Shown: one piece after another, positions 6,441-7,909 of the stretch
Layout: the number at the start of each line of letters is the position of its first letter
Position numbering within the stretch: position 1 is the stretch's first letter
NCBI GenBank assembly: GCA_035513275.1
Contig: DATKCJ010000424.1
Location: 1 to 7,909 of the forward strand
Reading direction: 5' to 3'
DNA: 7,909 nucleotides
Origin: DATKCJ01 sp035513275
GTDB taxonomy: Bacteria > Verrucomicrobiota > Verrucomicrobiia > Opitutales > Opitutaceae
The notes under the pieces: generated by a model
What the model was told of the DNA's origin: nothing
What the model saw: only the letters and a program-made list of their open reading frames with translations
The model's database searches: none
Program-made: the position numbers and the translations under genes

Positions 6441-6461
6441 CGCCTTCGTTGCACTACGGCG
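6441..6461. repeat. CCTTCG...CTACGG repeat, short form
   Basis: CGCC and GGCG ends enclose CCTTCG, five bases, CTACGG. The same outer pattern with nine central bases is found in the nested repeat at 1249-1286, so this is probably a shorter or diverged member of that dispersed family. Confidence 0.45.
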
Positions 6462-6498
6462 CGACAAGAGCGGGCTCCTACCTTACGGATTAATTTCT

Positions 6499-6559
6499 GG
6501 GTCGGGCTTATGCCCGACGGATTGCCATAGGAATCGGAGTCGGGCGGAAAGCCCGACCC
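6499..6559. repeat. Inverted pair of GTCGGGC palindromes (REPIN-like)
   Basis: Two hairpins lie head to head: GTCGGGC/GCCCGAC with loop TTAT (6501-6518) and the same stem with loop GGAAA (6539-6557). The outer ends, GGGTCGGGCTT (6499-6509) and AAGCCCGACCC (6549-6559), are exact inverse complements over 11 bases. Inner flanks GGATT and AATCGG extend the symmetry imperfectly. The spacer is about 20 bases. This resembles a REPIN, a mobile unit of two REP sequences. Its family differs in sequence from the TGTAGCCC elements. Confidence 0.7.
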
Positions 6560-6665
6560 ACATTCGGAGCAGACGAGTCGGAGTCTTGTCCGCATTCGGT
6601 GGCGTTGATCGATTGGCTTGGCTGTCTGTCGCTCTCGCCCCTAGAGTCTATCCTCTCTCCCGACC

Positions 6666-7895
6666 ATGGCTCTCCATATCCGCAACGCTCGCATCCTCAC
6701 ACTCGCCCATTCGACAAGCTCAGGGCAGGCCTCCGGAGGCCGACCGCGGCGGGGCAAGGAGCTGGGCGAACTCGGCGTGATTCCGCAGGGCGAGGTGCTC
6801 GTCGATGGCGGCAAGATCGTCGCGGTCGGGCAGAAGGTTGAAGCGCCGGCGGGCGCTGAGGTCATCGAGGCGCAGGGCCGCGTGTTGATGCCGGGGTTCG
6901 TTGATTGCCACACGCACGCCTGCTGGGCGGGCGACCGGGTCGGCGAGTGGGAGCAGAAGCTGAGCGGGGTGTCGTATCGGAAGATTCTGGAAGGTGGCGG
7001 TGGCATCCACTCCACGGTGCGTGCGGTGCGCGAGGCCACGAAGAAGCAACTCGCCGCGAACTTGAAGACGCGGCTCGAGGCGATGCTGCGCTCCGGCACG
7101 ACGACGGTGGAGATCAAGAGCGGCTACGGCCTCGAGACCGAGGCCGAGTTGAAGATGTTGCGCGCGATCGTCCGCGCCGGAACGGAGTGGCCGGGGAGCA
7201 TTGTTCCCACGGCGCTGCTCGGTCACGCCTTCGAGGGCGACCTCGACGAATACGCGCGAATGATCGTGAAGGAGATGCTGCCCGCGGTCTCGAAGGAATT
7301 TCCCGACATCGCGGTGGACGCTTGGTGCGAAAAGGGCGCGTGGTCGGTTGATGCGTGCGTGCGGTTCTTCACGAAGGCGGGCAAGCATCATCCGATTCGC
7401 GTGCACGCGGACCAGTTCACATCGATGGGGATGGTGCCCGAGGCGGTGAAGTTGTTCGCAAGAAGCGTGGACCACCTTGAAGCGTCGACGAAGGCCGACC
7501 TCGCATTGCTTGCGAAGTCGCCGACGTTCGGAGTGATTTTGCCGTGCAGCGGATTTCAAATCGACGGCCGCTACGCACGCGCAGGTTTCTTCGTGGATGC
7601 TGGTGGCGCGCTCGCGCTCGCGACCAACTGCAATCCCGGCACCGCGCCTACGCATTCGATGCCATTTGCGATCGCGCTTGCGACGCGGTTCTGCGGCATC
7701 TCGCCAGCAGAGGCGATCGCCGCGGCGACGGTGAACGCCGCGACGCTCCTCGGCTTCAGCGACCGCGGCACAATCGCGCCCGGCCAGCGCGCGGACCTGG
7801 TTCTCCTGTGCCACAAGGACGAGCGACTGCTCGCCTACGAGCTCGGCGGCAATCCTGTCGAACTCGTCGTCGCCGGCGGCAACGTGATCAAGTGA
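6666..7895 (+). CDS. hutI: Imidazolonepropionase
   Basis: A 409-residue cytoplasmic metal-dependent amidohydrolase. It hydrolyses 4-imidazolone-5-propanoate to N-formimino-L-glutamate, the third step of histidine degradation. A split beta-sandwich domain (about 1-75 and 365-409) flanks the TIM barrel. Signatures are PGFVDCHTHACWAGDR (76-91, metal ligands His82 and His84), GGGGIHST (110-117), EIKSGYGLE (149-157), LLGHAFEG (184-191, His187), VHADQF (246-251, metal ligand His247), SVDHLE (267-272, His270) and ATNCNPGT (319-326). Family members normally have ATDxNPG, and that Asp is a metal ligand in Bacillus HutI; here it is Asn321. Residues 15-25 (HSTSSGQASGG) come from a dispersed DNA repeat inserted in frame between strand 1 (ARILTLA) and the conserved PRRG segment. 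The family call is secure. Full activity is uncertain because of Asn321. No other hut gene lies in the window, and no Shine-Dalgarno precedes the ATG. Confidence 0.95.
   Translation: MALHIRNARILTLAHSTSSGQASGGRPRRGKELGELGVIPQGEVLVDGGKIVAVGQKVEAPAGAEVIEAQGRVLMPGFVDCHTHACWAGDRVGEWEQKLSGVSYRKILEGGGGIHSTVRAVREATKKQLAANLKTRLEAMLRSGTTTVEIKSGYGLETEAELKMLRAIVRAGTEWPGSIVPTALLGHAFEGDLDEYARMIVKEMLPAVSKEFPDIAVDAWCEKGAWSVDACVRFFTKAGKHHPIRVHADQFTSMGMVPEAVKLFARSVDHLEASTKADLALLAKSPTFGVILPCSGFQIDGRYARAGFFVDAGGALALATNCNPGTAPTHSMPFAIALATRFCGISPAEAIAAATVNAATLLGFSDRGTIAPGQRADLVLLCHKDERLLAYELGGNPVELVVAGGNVIK
6708..6741. repeat. Dispersed repeat inserted in frame within hutI
   Basis: The stretch begins CATTCGACAAGCTCAGGGC and ends in the perfect 14-base palindrome GGCCTCCGGAGGCC (6728-6741). 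Its three informative frames read STSSGQA (hutI frame), FDKLRAG (another plus frame) and PELVE (minus strand). I recall these peptides as hallmarks of a repeat scattered through many unrelated bacterial genes. It sits where HutI proteins normally have only a short loop, so about 8-11 codons are extra. The frame is intact and the surrounding residues remain conserved. Confidence 0.75.
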
Positions 7896-7909
7896 CTCCG
7901 CTCGTAGGG

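Larger units (their letters stand above)
6235..6665. other. Divergent intergenic region rich in small repeats
   Basis: These 431 bases separate the divergent Gfo/Idh and hutI genes, so promoters for both must lie here, but I see no convincing consensus boxes. A weak candidate for hutI is TTGGCT (6618-6623), 18 bases, TAGAGT (6642-6647). Most of the region is repeat-derived: a TGTAGCCC palindrome (6348-6374), a CCTTCG...CTACGG element (6441-6461), a partial GAGCGGGCTCCTA copy around 6468-6480, and an inverted pair of GTCGGGC palindromes (6499-6559). Reading frames across it encode only repeat-type peptides, and no gene is called. Confidence 0.7.

Noticed and set aside
6618..6647. Sigma-70 type promoter for hutI (TTGGCT, 18 bases, TAGAGT)
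   Set aside because: Both boxes deviate from consensus and similar matches are expected by chance in this length, so it is not listed as a feature of its own.
6666..6745. hutI disrupted by a frameshift or insertion
   Set aside because: The repeat adds whole codons and the frame continues intact through all family motifs to the stop codon at 7893-7895, so it is not a pseudogene on this evidence.
6720..7814. Long minus-strand open frame opposite hutI
   Set aside because: Arginine- and histidine-rich translation without domains; hutI on the plus strand is unambiguous.

Overview
The window looks like chromosomal DNA from a GC-rich Gram-negative bacterium, most likely a member of Verrucomicrobiota (Opitutaceae-like). 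The pointers are exported Gfo/Idh oxidoreductases and DUF1080 proteins with N-terminal signals, which are typical of Verrucomicrobiota and Planctomycetota, and intergenic regions packed with short palindromic repeats of a kind I associate with Opitutaceae genomes. This placement is inference. No rRNA, tRNA, phage, plasmid or CRISPR feature was seen.

Layout. A plus-strand ROK-family sugar kinase (37-1074) faces a minus-strand block of four genes, listed in their order of transcription: a Tat-exported Gfo/Idh/MocA oxidoreductase (6234-4879), a Sec-exported DUF1080 / 3-keto-glycoside hydrolase-type protein (4856-4053), a Tat-exported xylose-isomerase-like TIM-barrel protein (3907-2978) and a GPH-type MFS sugar transporter (2703-1312). 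A plus-strand imidazolonepropionase, hutI (6666-7895), diverges from that block and belongs to histidine degradation. No other hut gene lies in the window.

How the genes may work together. The minus-strand block has the parts expected for an oxidative, non-classical route of glycoside breakdown. The Gfo/Idh enzyme would oxidise a sugar hydroxyl (C3 in known cases), the DUF1080 protein would cleave the 3-keto-glycoside, the TIM-barrel enzyme would isomerise, epimerise or eliminate on the keto-sugar, and the GPH carrier would import the product. The ROK kinase could then phosphorylate the released hexose in the cytoplasm. The three enzymes carry export signals, so the chemistry would occur in the periplasm. 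The substrate cannot be read from the sequence.

Repeats. The gaps at 1075-1311, 2704-2977, 3908-4052 and 6235-6665 hold several families of small palindromes. Many are arranged as inverted pairs, like REP/REPIN elements. One family has fixed flanks (TGTAGCCC...GGGAC), stems that vary with compensating changes, and GNRA-type tetraloops. One copy appears to carry a second repeat inserted in its loop. A different repeat sits in frame inside hutI and adds about 8-11 residues near the N-terminus. The hutI product also has Asn where the family normally has a metal-binding Asp. None of the six genes has a recognisable Shine-Dalgarno sequence.
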